From the NCBI GenBank assembly GCA_019510535.1, contig JAEKKE010000273.1, positions 1 to 5,766 on the forward strand: a stretch of DNA of 5,766 nt. Reading direction: 5' to 3'. Source of the DNA: Acidobacteriota bacterium (GTDB taxonomy: Bacteria; Acidobacteriota; Terriglobia; Terriglobales; Acidobacteriaceae). Positions 1 to 5,320 of the stretch are shown in pieces. A program made the position numbers and the translations under genes. The notes under the pieces are model-generated. The model was not told the origin of the DNA, made no database searches, and saw nothing but the letters and a program-made list of their open reading frames with translations. How positions within the stretch are numbered: position 1 is the first letter of the stretch; each line of letters opens with the position of its first letter.

Positions 1-1
1 C

Positions 2-1489
2 CTATTTCTCGACCGTTACCAGAAGCAGAGCATTTGGCGCGAGTTGCAGACGAAGGGCGCCGTTTGCCAACCGCAAACGCTCGGGCTCTTCCAGAGCGGT
101 CTTGCTGTTAAGCTCCGCGGCCTGGGCGGCCGTAGGGCTGACGGGACTTCCCATCGCTTTGTAGAAGGGCGCAACGTTGCTATGCGTCTCATCGACACGC
201 TGGATGCGGACCTCGGCATCCGCGTTGACACCCTGAAGCTGCAGCGTCACGATAGCGTTTTGGGGCTGCGCCCCGGGATCGACCAGATTCCACAGAGCGA
301 TGGCCAGCCGTCCGTCCGCGAGGCGAGTAACGATAGCGTTCTTCGACGGGTTGGCGATGCGCTGCTCGCCGAGCTTATGCAGCAGAGCGAAGTCATAGAA
401 AGCGGGTTTATTAATCCCGCCCATCGCGCGGATGCCGAACTGCGTAAAGGGAGCGCGTGCCGGACCTCCCTCTTCGAAGACCTCAGAGAAGGTCCAGAAA
501 GAGAGATAGTCAACATTGCCATCGCTCTCTCGGATGGTGTTCGCCAGAGCTGGGCCGACATACGGCGTCTCACGGGCATCGTGAGCGGGATAGACATTCC
601 ATTCGGTCCAGAGCAAGGGAAGGTGCGGCGTCGGCGAAGAGTCGATCTGGCGCCGCACTTTCGCGACAACGGCAGCGACGCGATCTTCTGGCGCAATCAC
701 CTCGTCGGTGCCGAGCAGGCGCTTCACAGGCTCATCCGCGTAACCATGGGTAGAGACAAAGTCCACCGGGACGTGGTTCCGGGCACAGAAGGCGAGGAAC
801 TGCGGAATCCAGGCAGCAGCGGCGGTAGCCGGGCCGCCGACACGAAGGCGTGCACTGACGGCTTTCAGAGACCGAGCAGTGTTGGCATAGAGATCGAAGT
901 AGGTTTCGCCACGGGGAACACCACCCCAGAAGTCGATATTGGGTTCATTCCACACCTCGAAGTACCACTGCGCTACCTCGTCAATGCCATAACGCTCTAC
1001 CAGATGCCGGGCGAGCGCCGTCATCAGGTCGTTCCAGAGCTTGATGTCTTTGGGCGGAGAGACGTTCTGCTTGTACCAGAAGGGATGCAGTGCGTCAGGG
1101 TTGAAGGCCAGCTTCTTCGGCATGAAGCTAAGCTCGACCACCGGACGAACCCCCGCCGCGCGCAGGCCGTCGTAGACCTGGTCAATGTAGTTGAAGTTAT
1201 AGACCGGATTGCCGTGTCTGTCCTCGTCGTAGACGCCCAGCTCATCGTGCAGGATGGCGTGGAAGCGGATGTACTTCACCCCGGTAGCAGCATGGACGGC
1301 GGCGAGATCGTCACGGTAGCTCTGTCGAAGCGAAAGAATCGCACGGCCAGAGCCGAACATCTCTTCCCAGAAGTGGGGAAAGGGTCTGGCCTCGGCATGG
1401 GCATCGACGCGTACCGTCTCTTCCCGTTGTGCCACAACGGGAAGTACGGCACACCACAACAGTACGGCGAGAACGACTCTGCGGCTCAT
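2..1489 (-). CDS. Secreted glycoside hydrolase family 39 protein (probable beta-xylosidase)
   Basis: A complete 495-residue protein, ATG at 1489, TAG at 2-4. Residues 1-20 form a Sec signal peptide: two Arg, a Val/Leu-rich core and VVA before Gln21, so the enzyme is exported to the periplasm or outside. The body reads as a GH-A clan TIM barrel. WNEPN at 180-184 supplies the acid/base Glu182 and WTEWN at 294-298 the nucleophile Glu296; their spacing of about 114 residues agrees with GH39 beta-xylosidases. Other barrel motifs are YIRFH (73-77), VELSFMP (118-124) and STHGY (246-250). The C-terminal 120 residues look like the beta-sandwich usual in the family. GH39 enzymes release xylose from xylo-oligosaccharides, but the family also holds iduronidases and other specificities, so the substrate is inferred. 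No clear Shine-Dalgarno precedes the start. The gene is divergent from ada and has no carbohydrate-use partner in view. Confidence 0.88.
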   Translation of the reverse strand: MSRRVVLAVLLWCAVLPVVAQREETVRVDAHAEARPFPHFWEEMFGSGRAILSLRQSYRDDLAAVHAATGVKYIRFHAILHDELGVYDEDRHGNPVYNFNYIDQVYDGLRAAGVRPVVELSFMPKKLAFNPDALHPFWYKQNVSPPKDIKLWNDLMTALARHLVERYGIDEVAQWYFEVWNEPNIDFWGGVPRGETYFDLYANTARSLKAVSARLRVGGPATAAAAWIPQFLAFCARNHVPVDFVSTHGYADEPVKRLLGTDEVIAPEDRVAAVVAKVRRQIDSSPTPHLPLLWTEWNVYPAHDARETPYVGPALANTIRESDGNVDYLSFWTFSEVFEEGGPARAPFTQFGIRAMGGINKPAFYDFALLHKLGEQRIANPSKNAIVTRLADGRLAIALWNLVDPGAQPQNAIVTLQLQGVNADAEVRIQRVDETHSNVAPFYKAMGSPVSPTAAQAAELNSKTALEEPERLRLANGALRLQLAPNALLLVTVEK

Positions 1490-1567
1490 ATTGCGCGATT
1501 AGATGCCACGGAATGTCCGAGACTTTGCCGGCAAGAACCGGGATGTGGCCATCTGGCTAACCGTTGC

Positions 1568-1571
1568 AGGA
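1568..1571 (+). promoter_or_regulatory. Ribosome binding site of ada
   Basis: AGGA lies 7 nt before the ATG at 1579 and decides the start. The frame is also open from a TTG at 1564, but that codon would place the AGGA inside the coding region. The 89-bp divergent gap 1490-1578 shows no convincing -35/-10 pair for either gene. Confidence 0.6.
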
Positions 1572-1578
1572 TACTGAC

Positions 1579-2661
1579 ATGAACCTCGCTATGGCACTTC
1601 GCCCCTCCACCCCGGCCGCAGTCCCGACAACGATCGAAGACACCCGTTGGAAGCAGGTGCTCGACCGCGATGCTGCTGCCGGCTTTATCTACGGCGTGCA
1701 GTCAACCGGAATTTTCTGCCGTCCGTCCTGCCCCAGCCGCAGGCCCGACCGCATACAGGTCCGCTTCTTTGACACCACCGCCGAGGCGGCGGCGGCAGGC
1801 TTCCGCGCCTGCAAGCGCTGCCGGCCAACGGAGCGTCCCCATGATCGCTTTGCGGAACCGGTGAGCCGGGCGGCGGCGTATCTTGCCTCTCACAGCGATG
1901 AGACGGTCACGCTGGATGAACTCGCCCGGATCACAGAAACCAGCCCGTTCTCACTGCAGAAGAACTTCAAGCGCATTCTCGGCGTCACGCCGAAAGAGTT
2001 CGCGGCGGCGAAAAAGCTGGAACGCCTGCGCAAACACCTGCCCCGGGGACGGGTAACGGACGCCACCTATGAAGCTGGCTTCTCTTCGCCGAGCCGCATG
2101 TACCAGGCAGCGGAAGCTCTAGGAATGACGCCGGGCGAGGCGGGACGAGGCGCCCATGGGTTAACGATCCACTTTGCCACCAGCGAATGCTCTCTCGGCC
2201 TGATGCTGGTAGCGGCAACCGACAAGGGCATCTGCTCCATCGCCTTCGGTGACTCGGCATACCAGTTAGAGGTCGACCTGCGCGCCCGGTTCCCCCATGC
2301 GGAGATTGAACCGACGGAAGACGATCCAATGCTGACGCAGGGCATTCGTTTTGTGCTCGCGCAGCTAAGGTCTGCCCCTCATGAGCTTGATCTGCCACTT
2401 GATTTGCGCGCGACGGTCTTCCAGCAGCGGGTGTGGAAGGCACTGCGCGAGATTCCTCGCGGAGAGACGCGGACTTATGCCGAGGTGGCAAAGTCGATGG
2501 GACAGCCCACCGCGACACGCGCTGTAGCACGCGCGTGTGCGACCAATCCGGTAGCCGTAGCGATTCCCTGCCATCGCGTGATCGGAAGTGATGGCAAGCT
2601 TACTGGTTATCGCTGGGGAGTTGAGAGGAAGAAGAGACTGCTGGAGATGGAAAGCCGGTAA
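1579..2661 (+). CDS. ada: Bifunctional Ada: alkylation-response regulator and O6-methylguanine-DNA methyltransferase
   Basis: A 360-residue protein matching the full three-part Ada architecture. Residues about 20-90 are the Ada zinc domain with Cys47, Cys51, Cys78 and Cys81 (FCRPSC and CKRC); by analogy with E. coli, where Cys38 takes the methyl from phosphotriesters, Cys47 is the acceptor. Residues about 92-190 form the AraC-type DNA-binding domain (TLDELARITETSPFSLQKNF, then a second helix pair around GFSSPSRMYQ). Residues about 195-360 are the methyltransferase domain: RAVARACATNPV at 314-325 and PCHRVIG at 330-336, with Cys331 the suicide acceptor for O6-methylguanine. In the known system, methylated Ada activates its own gene. 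No recognisable Ada box is present upstream and no alkA or alkB gene lies beside it, so autoregulation is inferred. It is convergent with the nitrilase gene, 211 bp away. All key residues are intact. Confidence 0.95.
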   Translation: MNLAMALRPSTPAAVPTTIEDTRWKQVLDRDAAAGFIYGVQSTGIFCRPSCPSRRPDRIQVRFFDTTAEAAAAGFRACKRCRPTERPHDRFAEPVSRAAAYLASHSDETVTLDELARITETSPFSLQKNFKRILGVTPKEFAAAKKLERLRKHLPRGRVTDATYEAGFSSPSRMYQAAEALGMTPGEAGRGAHGLTIHFATSECSLGLMLVAATDKGICSIAFGDSAYQLEVDLRARFPHAEIEPTEDDPMLTQGIRFVLAQLRSAPHELDLPLDLRATVFQQRVWKALREIPRGETRTYAEVAKSMGQPTATRAVARACATNPVAVAIPCHRVIGSDGKLTGYRWGVERKKRLLEMESR

Positions 2662-2662
2662 G

Positions 2663-2690
2663 AGTTAAAAGTTGAAAGTTAAAAGTTGAA
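2663..2690. repeat. Tandem duplication of a 14-bp AT-rich unit
   Basis: Two exact head-to-tail copies of AGTTAAAAGTTGAA at 2663-2676 and 2677-2690, starting two bases after the ada stop codon. Each unit is itself built from AGTT-A/G-AA pieces. It is strikingly AT-rich against the GC-rich surroundings. The role is unknown; slipped-strand expansion would explain its origin. Confidence 0.8.
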
Positions 2691-2701
2691 GCGCTAAGGC
2701 A

Positions 2702-2806
2702 TGGGGCGGTCGATGCACCGGGTGCCCCACATACGCGCCGCGGGGCTCCGGCGAACTACGTTCGCTGGGCTGCAAGCTTATGTGGGAGTATCGAGCGGAG
2801 CTCGAT
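2702..2806. repeat. Cluster of inverted repeats between convergent genes (possible bidirectional terminator or palindromic element)
   Basis: Four dyads are visible. TGGGGC 2702-2707 pairs with GCCCCA 2724-2729. CCCACATA 2726-2733 pairs exactly with TATGTGGG 2779-2786, overlapping the first dyad so that only one can form. Inside it, GCGAAC 2751-2756 and GTTCGC 2760-2765 form a tight hairpin, extendable to 10 bp with two G-T pairs. ATCGAGC 2790-2796 and GCTCGAT 2800-2806 form a perfect 7-bp stem with a 3-nt loop. None is followed by a T-run on either strand, so classic intrinsic termination is not supported, but position after ada and after the nitrilase gene suits 3'-end structures. The 8-bp arms enclosing a GC-rich core also resemble a small non-autonomous palindromic element. 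Confidence 0.6.
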
Positions 2807-2872
2807 CCGTTTGTCCTCCGTGAGTCCTGGGAGAGAAGCCGAAACGTTCTTCACCACACTTCACGAACTCCT

Positions 2873-3748
2873 CTAATCCAAACGCGGTTCGAAACGGAAG
2901 ATGTCTGGCCTGCTGTAGTGGCCGGCGACATCGAGGTCGAATTTGCCGCGCTGGATCTCGTCCATGTCGAGCTCAGCGAAGAGGAGGTCAGGCTCCGCTA
3001 CTGGACCTGCGAGCAGTTCGCCGCGTGGGGAGACGATAAGACTGCGGCCATGGATCTCTCCACCGATTCCCTGCAGTTCCTCCGGCCAGTCGGAGGTGGC
3101 CAGTTGTTGGCAGGGGCTTAGGACAAAACAACGGCCTTCATAGGCAATGTGGCGCATGCTGGTCTGCCACATCTCGCGTGCATCCACGGTTGGTGCACAC
3201 CATAGCTCTACCCCCTGGTTGTAGAGGTGTTGCCGGTAGAGCGGCATGTAGTTTTCCCAGCAGATAGCCATACCAATGCGGCCAATCTCTGTCTGGACGA
3301 CCTGCATGGTGTCGCCTCCACCGAAGCCCCAGATCAGCCGTTCGCTGCCCGTGGGCAAGAGCTTGCGATGTTTGGCGACAATGCCGCCGTTCGGTGTGAT
3401 GACCAGCGAGATGCAGTAGAGCGTATTACCATCGCGCTCGACCGCACCGGTAACCAGGTGCAGGTTCAACTCACGGGCGAGAGATTCGAGTTGCGCGGTC
3501 TCCGGCCCGGGACAACGGATCGCAGCTTCCATGTAGCGGCGGAAGAGCTCACGACCTTCGTCGGTGCGATTGCCCACGGTGGCCCCGAACGAAAGACATT
3601 TGGGATAGCCGCCGAGCATGGCCTCGGGAAGCACCAGCAACTGTGCGCCCTGTGCGGCTGCCTTACGGCAGAGTGTTTCCACTCTCTCCATCGTGCGGAG
3701 CATATCGAACATTACGCTGCCGGTCTGGGCAACAGCGACTTTCAGCAT
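2873..3748 (-). CDS. Nitrilase / carbon-nitrogen hydrolase
   Basis: A 291-residue nitrilase-superfamily enzyme, ATG at 3748, TAG at 2873-2875. The catalytic set is visible: Glu42 in LPEA, Lys129 in KHRKLLPT (126-133), Glu136 in the ERLIWGFG stretch, and the nucleophile Cys163 in ICWENYMPL. GGYPK after the first Glu and CWENY at the Cys are typical of true nitrilases (branch 1, aliphatic/arylacetonitrile/cyanide type), which convert R-CN to the carboxylic acid and ammonia, rather than of amidases. It is shorter than most characterised nitrilases (about 330-380 residues) and stops soon after the core fold, at ...FRFEPRLD, so the C-terminal extension involved in spiral assembly in relatives is largely missing. 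No signal peptide, hence cytosolic. It may be translated with the small ORF upstream (23-nt gap). The substrate cannot be read from sequence. Confidence 0.9.
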   Translation of the reverse strand: MLKVAVAQTGSVMFDMLRTMERVETLCRKAAAQGAQLLVLPEAMLGGYPKCLSFGATVGNRTDEGRELFRRYMEAAIRCPGPETAQLESLARELNLHLVTGAVERDGNTLYCISLVITPNGGIVAKHRKLLPTGSERLIWGFGGGDTMQVVQTEIGRIGMAICWENYMPLYRQHLYNQGVELWCAPTVDAREMWQTSMRHIAYEGRCFVLSPCQQLATSDWPEELQGIGGEIHGRSLIVSPRGELLAGPVAEPDLLFAELDMDEIQRGKFDLDVAGHYSRPDIFRFEPRLD

Positions 3749-3756
3749 GGAGACGA

Positions 3757-3762
3757 CCTCCT
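3757..3762 (-). promoter_or_regulatory. Strong Shine-Dalgarno of the nitrilase gene
   Basis: On the minus strand this reads AGGAGG, 8 nt before the ATG at 3748. It fixes that ATG as the start: a longer reading from a TTG at 3775 would translate through the ribosome binding site. It is the best ribosome binding site in the window and suggests high translation. Confidence 0.85.
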
Positions 3763-3771
3763 CAACACCAT

Positions 3772-3987
3772 TCAATCATCCAGCGTGAAGGTAGCTTCGG
3801 GCGTATCGACAAACTCGCTTTCACTGCGGAGTGATAGAGCGCCTTCGGCCCTCTGATTTTCAATGTGGCTGGAGACCTGGGGGCGTTGTCCCGAACTGAT
3901 ATAGAACGCATCTCCACCCGAGCGAACAAGTTCTCCCGGGACCCCGGCCTTCAGCGCTTCACCGCCGACCCAACGTGAGGATGACAA
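3772..3987 (-). CDS. Possible small hypothetical protein upstream of the nitrilase gene
   Basis: A 71-codon reading frame from TTG at 3987 to TGA at 3772-3774, ending 23 nt before the nitrilase ATG and leaving room for its Shine-Dalgarno. I do not recognise it. The product would be hydrophilic, Gly/Ser-rich in its first half and acidic at the end (ESEFVDTPEATFTLDD), with no Cys, signal peptide or membrane segment. In its favour: it fills the gap in the same orientation, its composition is protein-like, and about 40 of 71 codons end in G or C. Against it: no ATG or GTG start exists in frame, nothing like a Shine-Dalgarno precedes the TTG, and the frame continues upstream antisense to the SDR gene. 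It could instead be the nitrilase 5' untranslated region or a decayed gene end. Confidence 0.35.
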   Translation of the reverse strand: MSSSRWVGGEALKAGVPGELVRSGGDAFYISSGQRPQVSSHIENQRAEGALSLRSESEFVDTPEATFTLDD

Positions 3988-4030
3988 CTTTTTGACAAGA
4001 ACTTTATTGGCCCGGCGACATCTATTGAAT

Positions 4031-4699
4031 ATGCGGGTGTTGATCTTTGGAGCAAGTGGAATGGTGGGGCAGGGCATCCTGCTGGAGTGTTTGCGGGCAG
4101 TCGATGTAGCAGAGGTTGTCTCCGTTGGGCGGTCACCGCTACCGCAAAAGCATCCGAAGCTCAAAGAGATCCTGCTGCCGAACCTCTTCGACATCACTAC
4201 CGTAACCAACGATCTCATCAACTTCGATGCGGTCTTCTTTCCGCTGGGCGTGTCGTCGTTTCGTATGTCCGAAGCGGACTACCGTTACATCACCTACGAC
4301 CTGACGATGAAGATCGCTTCGCTGGTAGCGAAACAAAGCCCGCAGGCGACCTTCTGCTACGTCTCCGGCCGTGGGACAGACATCAATAGCCGCACCATGT
4401 GGGCGCGGGTGAAGGGGGAGCTCGAAGAAGCCCTGCTGCGGCTGCCGTTTGCCGACGCCTTCATGTTTCGCCCCGGGGCCATCCGACCGATGGACGGTAT
4501 CAAGACCAAGACACCGCTTTATAACGCGATCTATCTTCTTTTCAGCCCGGTCGTTCCGCTGCTGACACGGATGTTTCCGAAGCACGTCACCACGACGCGC
4601 GAGGTGGGCAAGGCGATGCTGGCGGTGGCGCGGCAGGGCTACACCAGCCCGATCCTGGAACCGATCGATATTCGCCGGGCCGCGGGGGTCGCCATTTAG
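4031..4699 (+). CDS. Atypical short-chain dehydrogenase / NAD(P)-binding epimerase-like protein
   Basis: A 222-residue cytosolic protein with an N-terminal Rossmann fold: MRVLIFGASGMVGQG, with the GASGMVGQG dinucleotide loop at 7-15. YVSGRG at 110-115 places Ser112 where the SDR catalytic Ser sits. The usual YxxxK is replaced by Trp124-Ala-Arg-Val-Lys128 (WARVKGELEEAL), as I recall for the bacterial branch related to the TIP30/HTATIP2 and YbjT-like atypical SDRs; such proteins often bind NADP(H) with no known reaction. FRPGAIRPMDG at 146-156 is the conserved segment after the active site. The ATG at 4031 is chosen because the Rossmann strand starts there; in-frame codons back to TTG at 3992 add residues unlike the fold. 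A TTGACA hexamer lies at 3992-3997 but has no -10 at proper spacing, and the Shine-Dalgarno is poor. The substrate is unknown. Confidence 0.85.
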   Translation: MRVLIFGASGMVGQGILLECLRAVDVAEVVSVGRSPLPQKHPKLKEILLPNLFDITTVTNDLINFDAVFFPLGVSSFRMSEADYRYITYDLTMKIASLVAKQSPQATFCYVSGRGTDINSRTMWARVKGELEEALLRLPFADAFMFRPGAIRPMDGIKTKTPLYNAIYLLFSPVVPLLTRMFPKHVTTTREVGKAMLAVARQGYTSPILEPIDIRRAAGVAI

Positions 4700-4810
4700 A
4701 GCATTTTCCCTGTTGCTGGGTATCCCGCAAGAAGCGTGCAGCGGCGTTTTCATTGCGGAAAACGCCCATAGGATGTGGGTGCTCTGGACTACACCGACAG
4801 GCAAATGCTC
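4699..4810. repeat. Palindromic intergenic element (REP/MITE-like)
   Basis: About 112 bp bounded by exact inverted arms GAGCATTT (4699-4706) and AAATGCTC (4803-4810). The arms continue after a small internal loop as CCTGT (4709-4713) and ACAGG (4797-4801). In the centre, GGCGTTTTC (4743-4751) and GAAAACGCC (4758-4766) form a perfect 9-bp stem with a 6-nt loop. A further small hairpin (CCCATA 4765-4770 with TGTGGG 4774-4779) competes with it. The element begins on the last base of the SDR stop codon, has no ORF and no T-run after the stems. Nested arms around a core hairpin fit dispersed palindromic elements mobilised in trans; no target-site duplication was seen. It may also act as a 3'-end structure for the SDR transcript. 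Confidence 0.65.
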
Positions 4811-4855
4811 CAGGGGCTGTTTCCCTCGTGGGGGCCTGTGATACGTTGCCCCCAT

Positions 4856-5119
4856 ATGTCCTATACCGAAAGCTACGAGTGTGACGTTTGCGGCAACAAG
4901 AAGGGAGAGCGCGACCTGTGGTGGCTCTCATTCGCTGACTGTATCCCTGGCTCCTCACCCGACGACACCATCCCGGTCATCAAGTTCTCCCGCTTCGATG
5001 TTAGCCACTCCCATGACAAGACCGTGAAGCATCTCTGCGGCGCCCAGTGCGCGGCGACGCTGATGAACCGCTGGATGAGCGACCAGCACGAGGACCCAGA
5101 CCAACATTGCGCCCGGTAA
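4856..5119 (+). CDS. Small Cys-pair (putative zinc-binding) protein of unknown function
   Basis: An 87-residue protein, ATG at 4856, TAA at 5117-5119. I cannot name the family. CDVCG at 9-13 and a second Cys pair near residues 60-64 (HLCGAQCAATL) give a CxxC plus CxxxC arrangement, suggesting a treble-clef or ribbon-type metal site; this is inferred from spacing only. Between them lie an aromatic stretch (DLWWLSF) and a HSHD segment whose His residues could also bind metal. No signal peptide or membrane segment, so cytosolic. ATG 4856 is chosen because the Cys motifs follow directly; the frame stays open back to GTG at 4775, but that part overlaps the palindromic element. The Shine-Dalgarno is weak. 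The last codons (Cys-Ala-Arg-stop) are encoded by the first copy of the 44-bp repeat. It is 228 bp before ahcY on the same strand. Confidence 0.75.
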   Translation: MSYTESYECDVCGNKKGERDLWWLSFADCIPGSSPDDTIPVIKFSRFDVSHSHDKTVKHLCGAQCAATLMNRWMSDQHEDPDQHCAR

Positions 5120-5207
5120 CGCACAAGCGTTGTGCACAGGAGAGCGGGCGTTGCGCCCGGTAACGCACAAGCGTTGTGCACAGGAGAGCGGGCGTTGCGC
5201 GCGGTAA
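5107..5207. repeat. 44-bp tandem direct repeat, two exact copies plus a degenerate third start
   Basis: Copies at 5107-5150 and 5151-5194 are identical; a third begins at 5195 and matches 12 of 13 bases before diverging. Each unit carries GCACAA-GCG-TTGTGC (5121-5135 and 5165-5179), a perfect 6-bp stem with 3-nt loop. CGCCCG near the start and CGGGCG at the end of each unit are complementary, so they can close a unit (5110-5115 with 5145-5150) or form a tight hairpin across the junction (5145-5150 with 5154-5159). The first copy supplies the stop codon of the Cys-pair protein. Exact identity implies recent duplication or conversion. The array could be a transcript 3'-end structure or a variable-number locus. 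No T-run follows. Confidence 0.9.
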
Positions 5208-5241
5208 GCTATAAGAGCGCTTGAATGCGTGGTCTTACCGC
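5201..5241. promoter_or_regulatory. Inverted repeat around a possible -10 element upstream of ahcY
   Basis: GCGGTAAG at 5201-5208 and CTTACCGC at 5234-5241 are exact inverted complements, their centres 33 bp apart, about three helical turns. Between them, TATAAG at 5210-5215 matches five of six -10 consensus bases, but no -35 lies at normal spacing. The arms could be operator half-sites around a promoter or one RNA hairpin. The left arm overlaps the degenerate third 44-bp repeat, so it may simply descend from it. Confidence 0.4.
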
Positions 5242-5252
5242 TCGCTGCACGG

Positions 5253-5320
5253 ATTCCCCATTCCCGCAGGTTGCACGAAAGGTGGTGCAATCTGGGTGCT
5301 ATTCTGAGGCGGGAATTTTT
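5253..5320 (+). promoter_or_regulatory. Nested inverted repeats followed by a T-run in the ahcY leader
   Basis: ATTCCCGC (5260-5267) pairs exactly with GCGGGAAT (5309-5316), followed at once by T residues to 5320. Nested directly inside, AGGTTGCAC (5268-5276) pairs with GTGCAATCT (5285-5293) as a 9-bp stem with one G-T pair and an 8-nt loop. ATTCCC also occurs at 5253-5258, giving an alternative partner for GGGAAT at 5311-5316. Read as RNA this is a two-stem structure ending in a terminator-like tract 28 nt before the ahcY ATG, which would suit attenuation. It does not show the conserved core I know for the SAH riboswitch. Read as DNA it could be an operator over a promoter. Confidence 0.45.
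5297..5305 (+). promoter_or_regulatory. Candidate extended -10 promoter element for ahcY
   Basis: TGC followed by TATTCT fits an extended -10 (TGn plus four of six consensus bases). The best -35 upstream, TTGCAC at 5271-5276, is 23 bp away, too far for normal spacing, so it would depend on the TG extension. Transcription would start near 5312, giving a leader of about 36 nt without the paired structures. This competes with the leader-RNA reading of the same segment. Confidence 0.3.

Noticed and set aside
44..1582. A 512-codon plus-strand open frame across the whole GH39 gene
   Set aside because: It is antisense to a gene with clear catalytic motifs, the translation resembles no protein, and long antisense frames are common in GC-rich DNA.
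1985..2530. A 181-codon minus-strand frame inside ada
   Set aside because: It lies antisense to the well-conserved Ada domains and has low-complexity Arg/Pro/Ser-rich composition typical of shadow frames.
2780..3121. A 113-codon plus-strand frame overlapping the nitrilase 3' end
   Set aside because: Mostly antisense to nitrilase codons, with no ribosome binding site; only its first 30 codons are in the gap.
3749..3775. Nine extra N-terminal nitrilase residues from a TTG at 3775
   Set aside because: This stretch contains the AGGAGG Shine-Dalgarno for the ATG at 3748, where the conserved first beta strand (KVAVAQ) begins.
3992..4030. TTGACA at 3992-3997 as a full sigma-70 promoter for the SDR gene
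   Set aside because: At 16-18 bp spacing the sequence is GC-rich and unlike TATAAT; the nearest AT-rich hexamer (TATTGA, 4023-4028) is 25 bp away and abuts the start codon.
4139..4855. A 238-codon minus-strand frame across the SDR gene and palindromic element
   Set aside because: Antisense shadow of the SDR gene; it also reads straight through the palindrome, and the product is His/Arg-rich without any motif.
5107..5207. CRISPR array
   Set aside because: The 44-bp copies are directly adjacent with no unique spacers and no cas genes nearby.
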